34,558 nucleotides of DNA. Origin: Sideroxydans sp. GTDB taxonomy: Bacteria > Pseudomonadota > Gammaproteobacteria > Burkholderiales > Gallionellaceae. The position numbers and the translations under genes are program-made. Where the stretch lies: positions 1 to 34,558 of the forward strand of contig DAIDAJ010000068.1 in assembly GCA_027310665.1 (NCBI GenBank). Reading direction: 5' to 3'. This document shows, piece by piece, positions 17,824 to 25,409 of this stretch. How positions within the stretch are numbered: position 1 is the stretch's first letter; the number at the start of each line of letters is the position of its first letter. The notes below the pieces were generated by a model. That model did no database searches, was not told where the DNA came from, and saw only the letters and a list, made by a program, of their open reading frames with translations.

Positions 17824-19209
17824 ATGAGCAAACCGAAGCACATCCACATCCTCGGCATCTGCGGCACCTTCATGGGCGGCATCGCGGCCATCGCCAAGCA
17901 GTCGGGCTATCGCGTCACCGGCTGCGACGCCAACGTCTATCCGCCGATGAGCACTCAGCTTGAGGCACAGGGTATCGAACTGATCGAGGGCTGGGGCGTA
18001 GAGCAGCTCGAACTGAAGCCGGACGTGTTCGTCATCGGCAACGTGGTGTCGCGCGGCAATCCGCTGATGGAAGAGATATTGAACCGCAATCTGCCCTACG
18101 CTTCCGGCCCGCAATGGCTTGCGGATACGCTGTTGCGCGACAAGTGGGTGCTGGGCGTGGCGGGCACGCACGGCAAGACCACCACCACGTCGATGCTGGC
18201 GTGGATACTGGAACATGCGGGACTGAACCCCGGCTTCCTGATCGGCGGCGTGCCGCAGAACTTCGGCATCTCGGCACGCATAGGAGGTCTCCCCTCGCCC
18301 GCAAGCGGGAGAGGGGCTGGGGGTGAGGGGCAGTCGTTCTTCGTCATCGAGGCAGACGAATATGACACCGCGTTCTTCGACAAGCGCTCGAAGTTCGTGC
18401 ACTACCACCCGCGCACCGCGATCCTGAACAACCTCGAATTCGACCACGCCGACATCTTCCCCGACCTGGCGGCCATCGAGACGCAGTTCCACCATCTGGT
18501 GCGCACTGTGCCGGGCAACGGGCTGGTGGTGTGCAACGGGCGCGAGGAATCTCTGGCGCGCGTGATCCAGCGCGGCTGCTGGACGCCGGTGGAGAAGTTC
18601 GGCTCGGATGAGGGATGGAACATCGACGCCAGCGATCAGGTATCGCTCAACGGCAAGGTGCAGGGCACGCTGAAATGGAACCTGATGGGCGAGCACAACC
18701 GCATGAACGCGTTGGCTGCATTGGCCGCCGCCCGTCATGCCGGCGTGCCCGTCGCGCAAGGCCTGGCTGCTCTCGCTGAATTCAAGAATGTGAAGCGCCG
18801 CATGGAAGTGCGCGGCACGGTCAACGGCATCACCGTGTACGACGACTTCGCACACCACCCCACCGCCATCGACACCACTGTGGCCGGGCTGCGCCACAAG
18901 GTCGGCAAGGCACGCATCCTTGCCGTGCTGGAACCGCGCTCCAACACCATGAAGCTGGGGGTGATGAAGGATGCCTTGCCCGGCAGCCTGAAGGATGCCG
19001 ACCTGGTGTTCTGTTATGGCGCCAACCTCGGCTGGGACGCCGCCGCGTCGCTCGCCTCGCTGGGCGACAAGGCTGTGGTCAAGGACGACCTGGGCCTGCT
19101 GATCGAAGCCATCGCTGGCGCAGCGAAGCCCGGCGACCAGATCCTGGTGATGAGCAACGGCGGCTTCGGCGGGATACACGAAAAGCTGTTGCAACGCCTG
19201 GCGCAGTGA
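17824..19209 (+). CDS. mpl: UDP-MurNAc:L-alanyl-gamma-D-glutamyl-meso-DAP ligase Mpl
   Basis: The product has 461 residues. Mpl re-attaches recycled tripeptide to UDP-MurNAc in peptidoglycan recycling. The ATP loop GTHGKT is at 114-119, followed by FFVIEADEYDTAFFDKRSKFVHY, LNNLEFDHADIFPD, GEHNRMNALAA, VYDDFAHHPTAI and ILAVLEPRSNTMK, all typical of Mpl. I chose the ATG at 17824 (GGAG upstream) because an earlier one (17803) lies inside the inverted repeat. Between ARIG (about 153) and SFFVIEADEY (171) there is an extra Gly/Pro/Ser/Arg-rich segment of about 16 residues encoded by palindromic repeat DNA; E. coli Mpl has almost no residues there. It overlaps phzF by 4 bases. Confidence 0.95.
   Translation: MSKPKHIHILGICGTFMGGIAAIAKQSGYRVTGCDANVYPPMSTQLEAQGIELIEGWGVEQLELKPDVFVIGNVVSRGNPLMEEILNRNLPYASGPQWLADTLLRDKWVLGVAGTHGKTTTTSMLAWILEHAGLNPGFLIGGVPQNFGISARIGGLPSPASGRGAGGEGQSFFVIEADEYDTAFFDKRSKFVHYHPRTAILNNLEFDHADIFPDLAAIETQFHHLVRTVPGNGLVVCNGREESLARVIQRGCWTPVEKFGSDEGWNIDASDQVSLNGKVQGTLKWNLMGEHNRMNALAALAAARHAGVPVAQGLAALAEFKNVKRRMEVRGTVNGITVYDDFAHHPTAIDTTVAGLRHKVGKARILAVLEPRSNTMKLGVMKDALPGSLKDADLVFCYGANLGWDAAASLASLGDKAVVKDDLGLLIEAIAGAAKPGDQILVMSNGGFGGIHEKLLQRLAQ
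18286..18330 (+). repeat. Palindromic repeat inserted in frame within mpl
   Basis: CCCCTCGCCCGC-AA-GCGGGAGAGGGG (18291-18316, one mismatch) is followed by GCTGGGGGTGAGGGG. This is the CCCTCTCCCGC/GCGGGAGAGGG type of repeat usually seen between genes. Here it is translated as a GLPSPASGRGAGGEG loop without breaking the frame. Confidence 0.7.
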
Positions 19210-20057
19210 ATACGTACGCGTTCCGCCTGCTCAATGTGTTTGCCATCGCCGGCGATCCCTTCTCCGGCAACCCGCTGGCGGTTTTTGAAGATGCCCGCGG
19301 CCTGAGCGACGACCAGATGCAGGCAATCGCGCGGCAGATGAACCTGTCGGAGACGACGTTCATCTTCCCCAGCGAGCGCGCCAGCGCAGAAGTCCGCATC
19401 TACACCCCTTCTTTCGAGATGCCGTTCGCCGGGCATCCCACGCTGGGCACGGCACATGTCGTGCGTTCGCTCACCCATGCCGGCGACAGCCTCACGCTGG
19501 AGATGAAGGCGGGCATCATCCCGGTCACGGCCCAGGATAACCGCTGGGAACTGCAGGCCAACGCCGCCAGGACACGGCCGGTCGAGGCCGCGCATGCCGA
19601 ACTGGCCAGCATGCTGGGACTCGATGTTGCGGACATCGGCGAACGGCCGCTGTGGGTCGATACCGGCAGCGAGCAGCTGATCATCCCGCTGCGTTCTGTC
19701 GCCGCCGTCGGGCGCGCATCGCCGGACATCAAACTGATGGCGCAGCATGCTTTCTCGCCGGTCCGCGGCGCCAGCATGGCCTATGTTTGGGCGATGAATG
19801 ATGCCGGCGAAATCGTCTCGCGTTTCTTCTTTCCCAAAACGGGTTCGATCGCCGAGGATCCGGCCACCGGCTCGGCCTGCGCCAATCTCGGCGGCTGGTT
19901 CGTTGCCAATGGCGAGACACTGCCTTTCCAGCGCATCATCCATCAGGGTGCTTCCGTGGGACGTCCGTCGTTGCTGGGTTTGCGGGTAGAGCCGGACGGA
20001 TGGGTCTTTGTCTCGGGCCTGGTGATCGAACTTGGACGCGGGGAGATCGGCCTGTAA
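19206..20057 (+). CDS. PhzF-family isomerase/epimerase-like protein
   Basis: A 283-residue protein with the two-domain diaminopimelate-epimerase-like fold of the PhzF family. Visible landmarks are FxGNPLAV (near 20-26), NLSETTFIF with the likely catalytic Glu49, PFAGHPTLGTAHV and EDPATGSACANLGGW. The natural substrate of this branch is unknown; the phenazine enzyme is only one member, and no phenazine genes are here. The GTG start overlaps the mpl stop (GTGA), so it is translated with mpl. The convergent cyclase gene ends 36 bases downstream, with no terminator seen between them. Confidence 0.9.
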   Translation: MNTYAFRLLNVFAIAGDPFSGNPLAVFEDARGLSDDQMQAIARQMNLSETTFIFPSERASAEVRIYTPSFEMPFAGHPTLGTAHVVRSLTHAGDSLTLEMKAGIIPVTAQDNRWELQANAARTRPVEAAHAELASMLGLDVADIGERPLWVDTGSEQLIIPLRSVAAVGRASPDIKLMAQHAFSPVRGASMAYVWAMNDAGEIVSRFFFPKTGSIAEDPATGSACANLGGWFVANGETLPFQRIIHQGASVGRPSLLGLRVEPDGWVFVSGLVIELGRGEIGL

Positions 20058-20093
20058 GTTCCAGGGAAACGCCGATTAATCCCGTTCGGCCGA

Positions 20094-21002
20094 TCACTGC
20101 AGGATAAATTCAACCACTTCGAGGGGCGTGTCCGAAAACGACTGGCCGAGACTGATCTGCCCGGCCCCGTGCAGCACGATTTGCTGGTGATTGAGCTGGA
20201 TGACTTGTCCGTCGCTGAAGCGGACCAGTGTGCCGTTCGCGCTGTGGTCGGTTAGCAGGAATTTGCCGAAGTTGTATTCGATGAGTGCATGCTGGCGCGA
20301 TGCCAGTTTGCTGTGAATCACCAGATTGCAGGTTTCGTCCCGGCCCAATAGCGCGCTCCTTGCGTTCTCGTTGAGCGTCAAGACTTGCTGGCGATGGCGC
20401 AGGAGCAACTCATGCCGGCTAAGCGCTTCAGCGGGTTTGCGGAATGCCGACATGCCGATGCGCGTGCTCAACGTATCGTCTTTTTCCCAGATGACCTGGA
20501 AGATGGAGAGCGTGCCTTCCTTGCCGCGCAGCTCGCCACGCATCACGGGGCGGGCTTTCTTGCGCAATTCCGGCGGCAACTGGTCCACCACAGTCTGGGT
20601 AGTGAGTATCTGCCTGGCTCTGGTGATCGCGGTGACGCGTGCGGCGACGTTGACGGCATCGCCGAATACATCGCCGGACTCCCGGATGACTTCACCGCAA
20701 TGCACGCCGATGCGCACATAGATATGCTGTCCGTTGACGGGATCCTGTTCTTCCATCGCCATCTGCATGTCGCGCGCGGCATCCACCGCGGCGGTGACAC
20801 TGGCGAATGTGCACATGATCTCGTCGCCTATGGTCTTGATCAGAGTACCCTGATGCCTCGCCATTTCCCGTTTCAGCACATCCAGTGTGCGCGAGACCAG
20901 AAGCAGCGCCAGTTCATTCCCGAGCTTGTCGTAAAGCGCGGTACTGCCGCTGATGTCCGCGAACAGAATCGAAAGTTGCGATTTTTGCTGCCCTGTATTC
21001 AT
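20094..21002 (-). CDS. Class III nucleotidyl cyclase with a C-terminal FHA domain
   Basis: A 302-residue soluble protein. The cyclase domain (about 8-170) has LFADISGST (metal Asp16), KTIGDEIMCTF (Lys56, metal Asp60) and GDAVNVAARVT (transition-state Asn118 and Arg122), so it looks catalytically competent for cAMP or cGMP. An FHA domain (about 205-300) follows with GRDETCNL, SRQHA and NGTLV, the residues that bind phosphothreonine. This order, catalytic domain then FHA, suggests control by a Ser/Thr kinase or FHA-based recruitment; no kinase is in the window. I chose the ATG at 21002, which overlaps the ubiH stop as TAATG, so it is translationally coupled to ubiH. Confidence 0.93.
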   Translation of the reverse strand: MNTGQQKSQLSILFADISGSTALYDKLGNELALLLVSRTLDVLKREMARHQGTLIKTIGDEIMCTFASVTAAVDAARDMQMAMEEQDPVNGQHIYVRIGVHCGEVIRESGDVFGDAVNVAARVTAITRARQILTTQTVVDQLPPELRKKARPVMRGELRGKEGTLSIFQVIWEKDDTLSTRIGMSAFRKPAEALSRHELLLRHRQQVLTLNENARSALLGRDETCNLVIHSKLASRQHALIEYNFGKFLLTDHSANGTLVRFSDGQVIQLNHQQIVLHGAGQISLGQSFSDTPLEVVEFILQ

Positions 21003-22162
21003 TAGCCGTTTGCGCCGAATATCATCCTTTTTGCCACGAATCTCTTGACCGGCGGCAGGCAATCGAGCAGCGTCAACGCAGCGGAACGCACATGTCCCAG
21101 TAGCGGCAAGTCGTTGGAGAACAGGCGCACGAGGCCGTCAGTAAAGCGGATGCCCGCATTGCGGTCGATGCGGCGCGACTTGCGGTATGCGGCGCACATC
21201 GCTGCCGAACCGATGTTGTCCGGCGCGCTGTCGAGTATGGCCTGTGCCAGTTCCCATGCATCGCGGATGCCCATGTTGAATCCCTGGCCGGCTACCGGAT
21301 GCAGGGTCTGCGCGGCATTGCCGATGAGCACCGTGTGGGGAAACGTGATGTCGGGTGCGCGTTTCAGGCGCAGGGGGTAGCAGCTGCGTTTGCCGACGCT
21401 GGTGAAGCTGCCGACCCGGTCGCCGAAATGTTCCTGCAGGTTTTGCAGGAACGCCCGGTCGTCCCAGGTCAACATCTCCTGCGCCTTGTCATGAGAGGCC
21501 GTCAGAACCAGCTCGTAGCCGTCCAGATACGGCAGCAACGCCATCGGGCCCTGCGGGGTGAAGTGCTCATACGCCTTGCCACTGGCGGGCTGCGAGCTGG
21601 TGACATGGGCGATCACGCCGCTTTGACCGTAATCCTGCACCTGCGGCGGGTGCGATGCTTCCAGCAATTTGCCGCCCTCGGCGACGACGGCAAGACGCGC
21701 GTTGAGTGTGTGCGTCTGGCCCTGGTATTGATAAGTGATGACGGCGTTTTCGTTCGTGCTGCCCAGATCGCTTACCGTGGCTCCGTAGAGGCAGGTAATG
21801 TCCGTGTTGTGCAGGACTTTCTGCAAAGCGGCATGCAGTGCTGTGTAGGGCAGGACATAACCCATCTCCGACACCTTCATCTCATCGGCATGCATGGTGG
21901 TATGTCCGGGCGAATTCTTCTGGGTGACTTCGATGGTCTTGATGCCGCTGACGTTCTTTATCCTGTTCCATGCGCCCAGGCGCTGCAGCAGCAATCGCGT
22001 GCCATAGGACAGTGCCAGCGCGCGCGGATCGGTGGTGTTGATCTCGGAATCGCGCGCTTCGAGCAATACCACGTTCAGGTCGTTGCCCTGCAAGGCGATC
22101 GCCAGCGCAGCACCGACCGGGCCGCCACCGATGATCGCGACATCGCACCTGTTCTCATTCAT
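21002..22162 (-). CDS. ubiH: UbiH-like FAD-dependent ubiquinone hydroxylase
   Basis: A 386-residue flavoprotein monooxygenase of the UbiH/Coq6 family. The FAD dinucleotide motif GGGPVGAALA (12-21) and the second motif LIGNAAQTLHPVAGQGFNMGIRD are intact, and DPRALALSYGT is characteristic of UbiH. These enzymes hydroxylate the ubiquinone ring at the membrane surface using O2; which ring carbon this one targets cannot be set from sequence alone. The ATG at 22162 has GGAGG 9 bases upstream inside pepP, and the genes overlap by 8 bases. pepP-ubiH is the same order as in E. coli. Confidence 0.93.
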   Translation of the reverse strand: MNENRCDVAIIGGGPVGAALAIALQGNDLNVVLLEARDSEINTTDPRALALSYGTRLLLQRLGAWNRIKNVSGIKTIEVTQKNSPGHTTMHADEMKVSEMGYVLPYTALHAALQKVLHNTDITCLYGATVSDLGSTNENAVITYQYQGQTHTLNARLAVVAEGGKLLEASHPPQVQDYGQSGVIAHVTSSQPASGKAYEHFTPQGPMALLPYLDGYELVLTASHDKAQEMLTWDDRAFLQNLQEHFGDRVGSFTSVGKRSCYPLRLKRAPDITFPHTVLIGNAAQTLHPVAGQGFNMGIRDAWELAQAILDSAPDNIGSAAMCAAYRKSRRIDRNAGIRFTDGLVRLFSNDLPLLGHVRSAALTLLDCLPPVKRFVAKRMIFGANG

Positions 22163-23459
22163 GGCGCATGACCTCCTCGATCTCGCCGACGGTCTTCGGT
22201 GCATCCTGCGTGATCACTTCATTGCCCTTTGCCGTGATCAGCACGTCGTCCTCGATGCGGATGCCGATGTTCCACAGGCCGCGCGGCACGCTGTCGGCCG
22301 GGCGGATATAACAGCCGGGTTCGACCGTGAGCATCATGCCCGGTTGCAGGGGTCGCCATTGGTCGCCGATCTTGTATTCGCCGACGTCATGCACGTCCAT
22401 GCCCAGCCAGTGCCCGGTGCGGTGCATGTAGAACTGCTTGTAGCTTTCGGTTTCCAGTACCGATTCGACGGAGCCCTGGCAGAGCTTCAGATCGATGAAT
22501 CCCTGCGCCAGCACACGCAGGGCGGCCTCATGCGGCGCACTCCACAGCTTGCCGGGGCTGGCGGCGGATATTGCGGCGGCCTGTGCGGCAAGCACGATCT
22601 CGTACACGTCTTTCTGGGCGGCGCTGAACTTGCCGTTCACCGGAAAGGTGCGCGTGATGTCGGACGCGTAGCCGTCAAGCTCGCAACCCGCATCGATCAG
22701 CAGCAGGTCGCCATCGTTGAGGCGTGCGTTATTGCCCACGTAGTGCAGCGTGCAGGCATTCGCACCGCCCGCGACGATGCTGGTGTAGGCCGGATGGCGC
22801 GCGCCGTGGCGGCAGAACTCATGCAGCAGTTCGGCTTCCACTTCGTATTCGTGTTTGCCCGGACGGGTGAAGCGCATGGCACGACGATGCGCGCCGCAGG
22901 ATATCCTGGCGGCACGATGCATGATGTCCTGTTCGTGCACGTCCTTGATCAGGCGCATTTCGTTGACCAGCTCGCGCACGTCGCGGATCTCGCCTGGCGC
23001 CCGGATGCCGCTGCGCGACTTCGCCTTCACGGCTTCGCGCAGCCTGATGATGCGTGTGTCCCAGCCGGCGTCTGCGCCCACCGGGTAATACAGCACCGGC
23101 TGGTTGCCCATCAGTTCGACCAGTTTCTCGTCCAGCTGTGCGATGGAATAGGCAGCGTCGAAGCCGAACTTTTCGCTCGCCCCATCCGGACCGTAACGGA
23201 AGCCATCCCATATCTCGCGTTCCGCATTCTTCTCGCGGCAGAACAGGATGGTCTGCATCTGGTCGCCCGCGACCAGAACCAGCACCGCTTCCGGTTCGGT
23301 AAAGCCGGTCAGGTAATAAAAATGGCTGTCGTGGCGATAGTCGTAATGCGTGTCCGCGTTGCGGGCCACTTCCGGCGCGGTGGGGATGATGGCGATACCC
23401 TGCCGCATCAGGGCTTGCAGGCGTTTGCGGCGTTCCGGGAAATGAGAGATGTCAGTCAT
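22155..23459 (-). CDS. pepP: Xaa-Pro aminopeptidase PepP
   Basis: A 434-residue M24B metallopeptidase (E. coli PepP has 441). The N-terminal domain has FYYLTGFTEPEAVLVL, and the catalytic domain carries the five metal ligands in LLIDAGCELDGYASDITRTF (two Asp), HRTGHWLGMDVHD (His), TVEPGCY (Glu) and GIRIEDDVLI (Glu). It removes N-terminal residues preceding proline. I chose the ATG at 23459, 66 bases inside the longer frame, because MTDISHFPERR aligns with the family start. It overlaps murU by 8 bases and ubiH by 8 bases, so all three are one transcript. Confidence 0.96.
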   Translation of the reverse strand: MTDISHFPERRKRLQALMRQGIAIIPTAPEVARNADTHYDYRHDSHFYYLTGFTEPEAVLVLVAGDQMQTILFCREKNAEREIWDGFRYGPDGASEKFGFDAAYSIAQLDEKLVELMGNQPVLYYPVGADAGWDTRIIRLREAVKAKSRSGIRAPGEIRDVRELVNEMRLIKDVHEQDIMHRAARISCGAHRRAMRFTRPGKHEYEVEAELLHEFCRHGARHPAYTSIVAGGANACTLHYVGNNARLNDGDLLLIDAGCELDGYASDITRTFPVNGKFSAAQKDVYEIVLAAQAAAISAASPGKLWSAPHEAALRVLAQGFIDLKLCQGSVESVLETESYKQFYMHRTGHWLGMDVHDVGEYKIGDQWRPLQPGMMLTVEPGCYIRPADSVPRGLWNIGIRIEDDVLITAKGNEVITQDAPKTVGEIEEVMRHE

Positions 23460-24183
23460 GGCGACCATTCTGCGGCGCGCGCAGCTGCTTGTCGAGTTCA
23501 TCCAGCCGTTGCGGCGTTCCCACATCGACCCAGATACCCTGATGGTGCTCGCCGCTGACCCTGTCCAATGCGATCTGCTCGCGCAGCAAGGGCGCCAGGG
23601 GCGCTTTGGCCCCGCGCCTCATAAGGGCAAACAGGGAGGGACGATACAGGCCGATGCCGCTGAAAGTCAGGATTCGGGATGCAGGATTCGGGATACAGGA
23701 TTCGGCAGGAGATTCGGGGATGACGCGGTTTCCCTGCAGGATGAAATCACCCTTCGCGTTGTGTTCCGGGTTGCCCACCAGCACCAGGTGCACAGTGTCT
23801 TCGCTATGTTGCATCTGTTCGGCGCGCGCAAGAAGCCGCGAGAAATCGTAATCGCAATAGATGTCTCCGTTGACGACCACGAAGGGCTCGTTGCCCAGCA
23901 AGGGCAAGGCGAAGGCGATGCCGCCCGCCGTTTCCAGCGCCGTGCCTTCGTCCGAATAATGGATGTTTGCCCCGAACTGGCTGCCGTCGCCCAATGCCTG
24001 CTCGATCTGGGCACCGAGGTGGGCGTGATTGATGACGAGGTCGGTTATGCCTGCGCGGACCAGCCGCTCGATATGCCACACGATGAGCGGCTTGCCTCCT
24101 GCCTGCAGCAGCGGTTTGGGCGTGTGGTCCGTGAGCGGGCGCATGCGTTCGCCGCGGCCGGCTGCAAGGATCATCGCCTTCAT
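23452..24183 (-). CDS. murU: N-acetylmuramate alpha-1-phosphate uridylyltransferase MurU
   Basis: A 243-residue nucleotidyltransferase with the signature MILAAGRGERMRPLTDHTPKPLL, FVVVNGDIYCDYD and TFSGIGLYRP. MurU turns MurNAc-1-phosphate into UDP-MurNAc in the AmgK-MurU bypass of de novo synthesis, and amgK lies upstream, which fixes the assignment. The start at 24183 has only a weak ribosome-binding site, but the earlier ATG (24264) would add an unrelated leader. Between GNRVI (155) and ILTFSG (171) there is an extra segment of about 15 residues encoded by 14-base tandem repeats. Confidence 0.93.
   Translation of the reverse strand: MKAMILAAGRGERMRPLTDHTPKPLLQAGGKPLIVWHIERLVRAGITDLVINHAHLGAQIEQALGDGSQFGANIHYSDEGTALETAGGIAFALPLLGNEPFVVVNGDIYCDYDFSRLLARAEQMQHSEDTVHLVLVGNPEHNAKGDFILQGNRVIPESPAESCIPNPASRILTFSGIGLYRPSLFALMRRGAKAPLAPLLREQIALDRVSGEHHQGIWVDVGTPQRLDELDKQLRAPQNGRHD
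23668..23720 (+). repeat. 14-bp direct tandem repeat inside murU
   Basis: CAGGATTCGGGATG (23668-23681) is followed by CAGGATTCGGGATA (23682-23695), CAGGATTCGGCAGG (23696-23709) and a partial AGATTCGGGGATG. The unit is not a multiple of three, yet the gene frame is kept through the array. Similar GATTCGGGAT strings are common intergenic repeats in betaproteobacteria. Confidence 0.85.
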
Positions 24184-24289
24184 GGTTTTACGTCTTTCAC
24201 GATTGCCCTGATTCCCGCAAGGGGCAGGCCGTGGTTGCAGGGGGCCGAAGCCCGGACAACACACGCACGATAGAGAGGGGTGCGAAGCA

Positions 24290-25348
24290 TCAGGTCGAAG
24301 CCCCGGTCTGCTGCGCGTGCATCTCCAGCTCCATCAGCAGGACCAGCAGCGGCTTCAAGTCGATGTAACGTTCGCAGGCACGGCGCAGGTAATCCATCAC
24401 CAGCGGCATGTCTTTCAGGTAGCCGTCCTTGCCGTCGCGGTGGTACAACCGTGCGAAGATACCGAGCACCTTGATGTGACGCTGCACGCCCATCATTTCG
24501 TAGTCGCGGTAGAACTCGCCGAAATCTTCACGCACCGGCAGTCCGGCTTTGCGTGCCTTCTCCCAGTAGCGAATGATCCAGTCCATGATCTCTTCCTCTT
24601 CCCAGCGGATGTAGGCATCCTTGAACAATGATACGAGGTCGTAGGTGATGGGGCCGAACACCGCGTCCTGGAAATCCAGGACGCCAGGCGAGATCAGAAA
24701 ATCGCCCTTCTCGTTTGCCCTCTCTCCCGCGGGTGGCACAGAGTTGGAGAGGGGGGGTTCGATATACATCAGGTTGCGCGAGTGGTAATCGCGGTGCACA
24801 TACACGCTTGGTTGTTCAAGGTTATTTGCGAGGATGCGGGCGAATACTTCTTCCAGCTTGGCTTGTTGTTTGGCGCTAAGTGTCACTCCCAGATGCCTGG
24901 AAATGTACCATTCGGGAAACAGGTTCAACTCGCGGCGCAATAGCGCCTCGTCATAAGGCGGCAGTTCGTTCTCGCGCGAAGCCAACTGGATACGGATCAA
25001 GGCGTCGGTCGCTGCACCGTATAGCGCCGTTGCGTTCTGCTGCGTCAGCGCTTGCAGATAAGTCGTGTTGCCGAGATCGGATAGCAACAGGAATCCCTGC
25101 TTCAGGTCTTGTGCATGGACATGCGGCACATGCGTGCCCGCCTCTTCGAACAATTTGGCGACATGCAGGAACGGCCTGCAATCTTCATGTTGCGGTGGCG
25201 CGTCCATCACAACCCTTGTCGACCCGTCCGCAAACGTGGCGCGGAAGTAGCGGCGGAAGCTGGCATCGGCGGAAGCGGGGGCAATGGTGAAGGTTTGGTT
25301 CGGGTACAGGCTGGAAAGCCAGTCAGTTAGCTGATTTTGGCGCTGCAT
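24290..25348 (-). CDS. amgK: Cell-wall sugar kinase AmgK (anomeric MurNAc/GlcNAc 1-kinase)
   Basis: A 352-residue aminoglycoside-phosphotransferase-fold kinase. Visible motifs are ASFRRYFR (28-35), the catalytic loop YVHRDYHSRNLM (183-194), the metal motif GVLDFQDAVFGPITYDLVSL (222-241) and a Trp-rich C-terminal helix region. AmgK phosphorylates MurNAc at C1 to feed MurU. It starts the minus-strand cluster, with AAGGCA upstream of its ATG, and is divergent from lptD, an order also known in pseudomonads. Between the catalytic loop and the DFQDA motif there is an extra segment of about 24 residues (196-219) built from palindromic repeat DNA. The family normally joins these motifs with a few residues. 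A 106-base gap without ORF separates it from murU. Confidence 0.93.
   Translation of the reverse strand: MQRQNQLTDWLSSLYPNQTFTIAPASADASFRRYFRATFADGSTRVVMDAPPQHEDCRPFLHVAKLFEEAGTHVPHVHAQDLKQGFLLLSDLGNTTYLQALTQQNATALYGAATDALIRIQLASRENELPPYDEALLRRELNLFPEWYISRHLGVTLSAKQQAKLEEVFARILANNLEQPSVYVHRDYHSRNLMYIEPPLSNSVPPAGERANEKGDFLISPGVLDFQDAVFGPITYDLVSLFKDAYIRWEEEEIMDWIIRYWEKARKAGLPVREDFGEFYRDYEMMGVQRHIKVLGIFARLYHRDGKDGYLKDMPLVMDYLRRACERYIDLKPLLVLLMELEMHAQQTGAST
24716..24757 (+). repeat. GCGGGAGAG-type palindromic repeat inserted in frame within amgK
   Basis: GCCCTCTCTCCCGCGGG (24717-24733) is followed by a spacer and then GGAGAGGGGGGG (24746-24757). On the coding strand it reads CCCCCCTCTCC...CCCGCGGGAGAGAGGGC. 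It belongs to the same CTCTCCCGC family as the insertion in mpl. Confidence 0.65.
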
Positions 25349-25369
25349 TTGATTGCCTTAATGATGGTT

Positions 25370-25398
25370 TTGTGCGATTTTAGCACCTTAAATATATT
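25370..25398 (+). promoter_or_regulatory. Possible sigma-70 promoter for lptD
   Basis: TTGTGC (25370-25375) and TATATT (25393-25398) are 17 bases apart, but the implied start is only a few bases before the lptD ATG. The call is weak and stands only because it lies in the 61-base divergent amgK-lptD gap. Confidence 0.25.
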
Positions 25399-25409
25399 TG
25401 CCCCGCACC

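Noticed and set aside
22032-23558. 508-residue plus-strand frame opposite pepP and ubiH
   Set aside because: It is antisense to overlapping genes with clear catalytic residues, and no domain is recognisable.
23640-23720. CRISPR-like short repeat in murU
   Set aside because: The 14-base units are adjacent without spacers and lie in a coding frame, so this is a tandem repeat, not an array.
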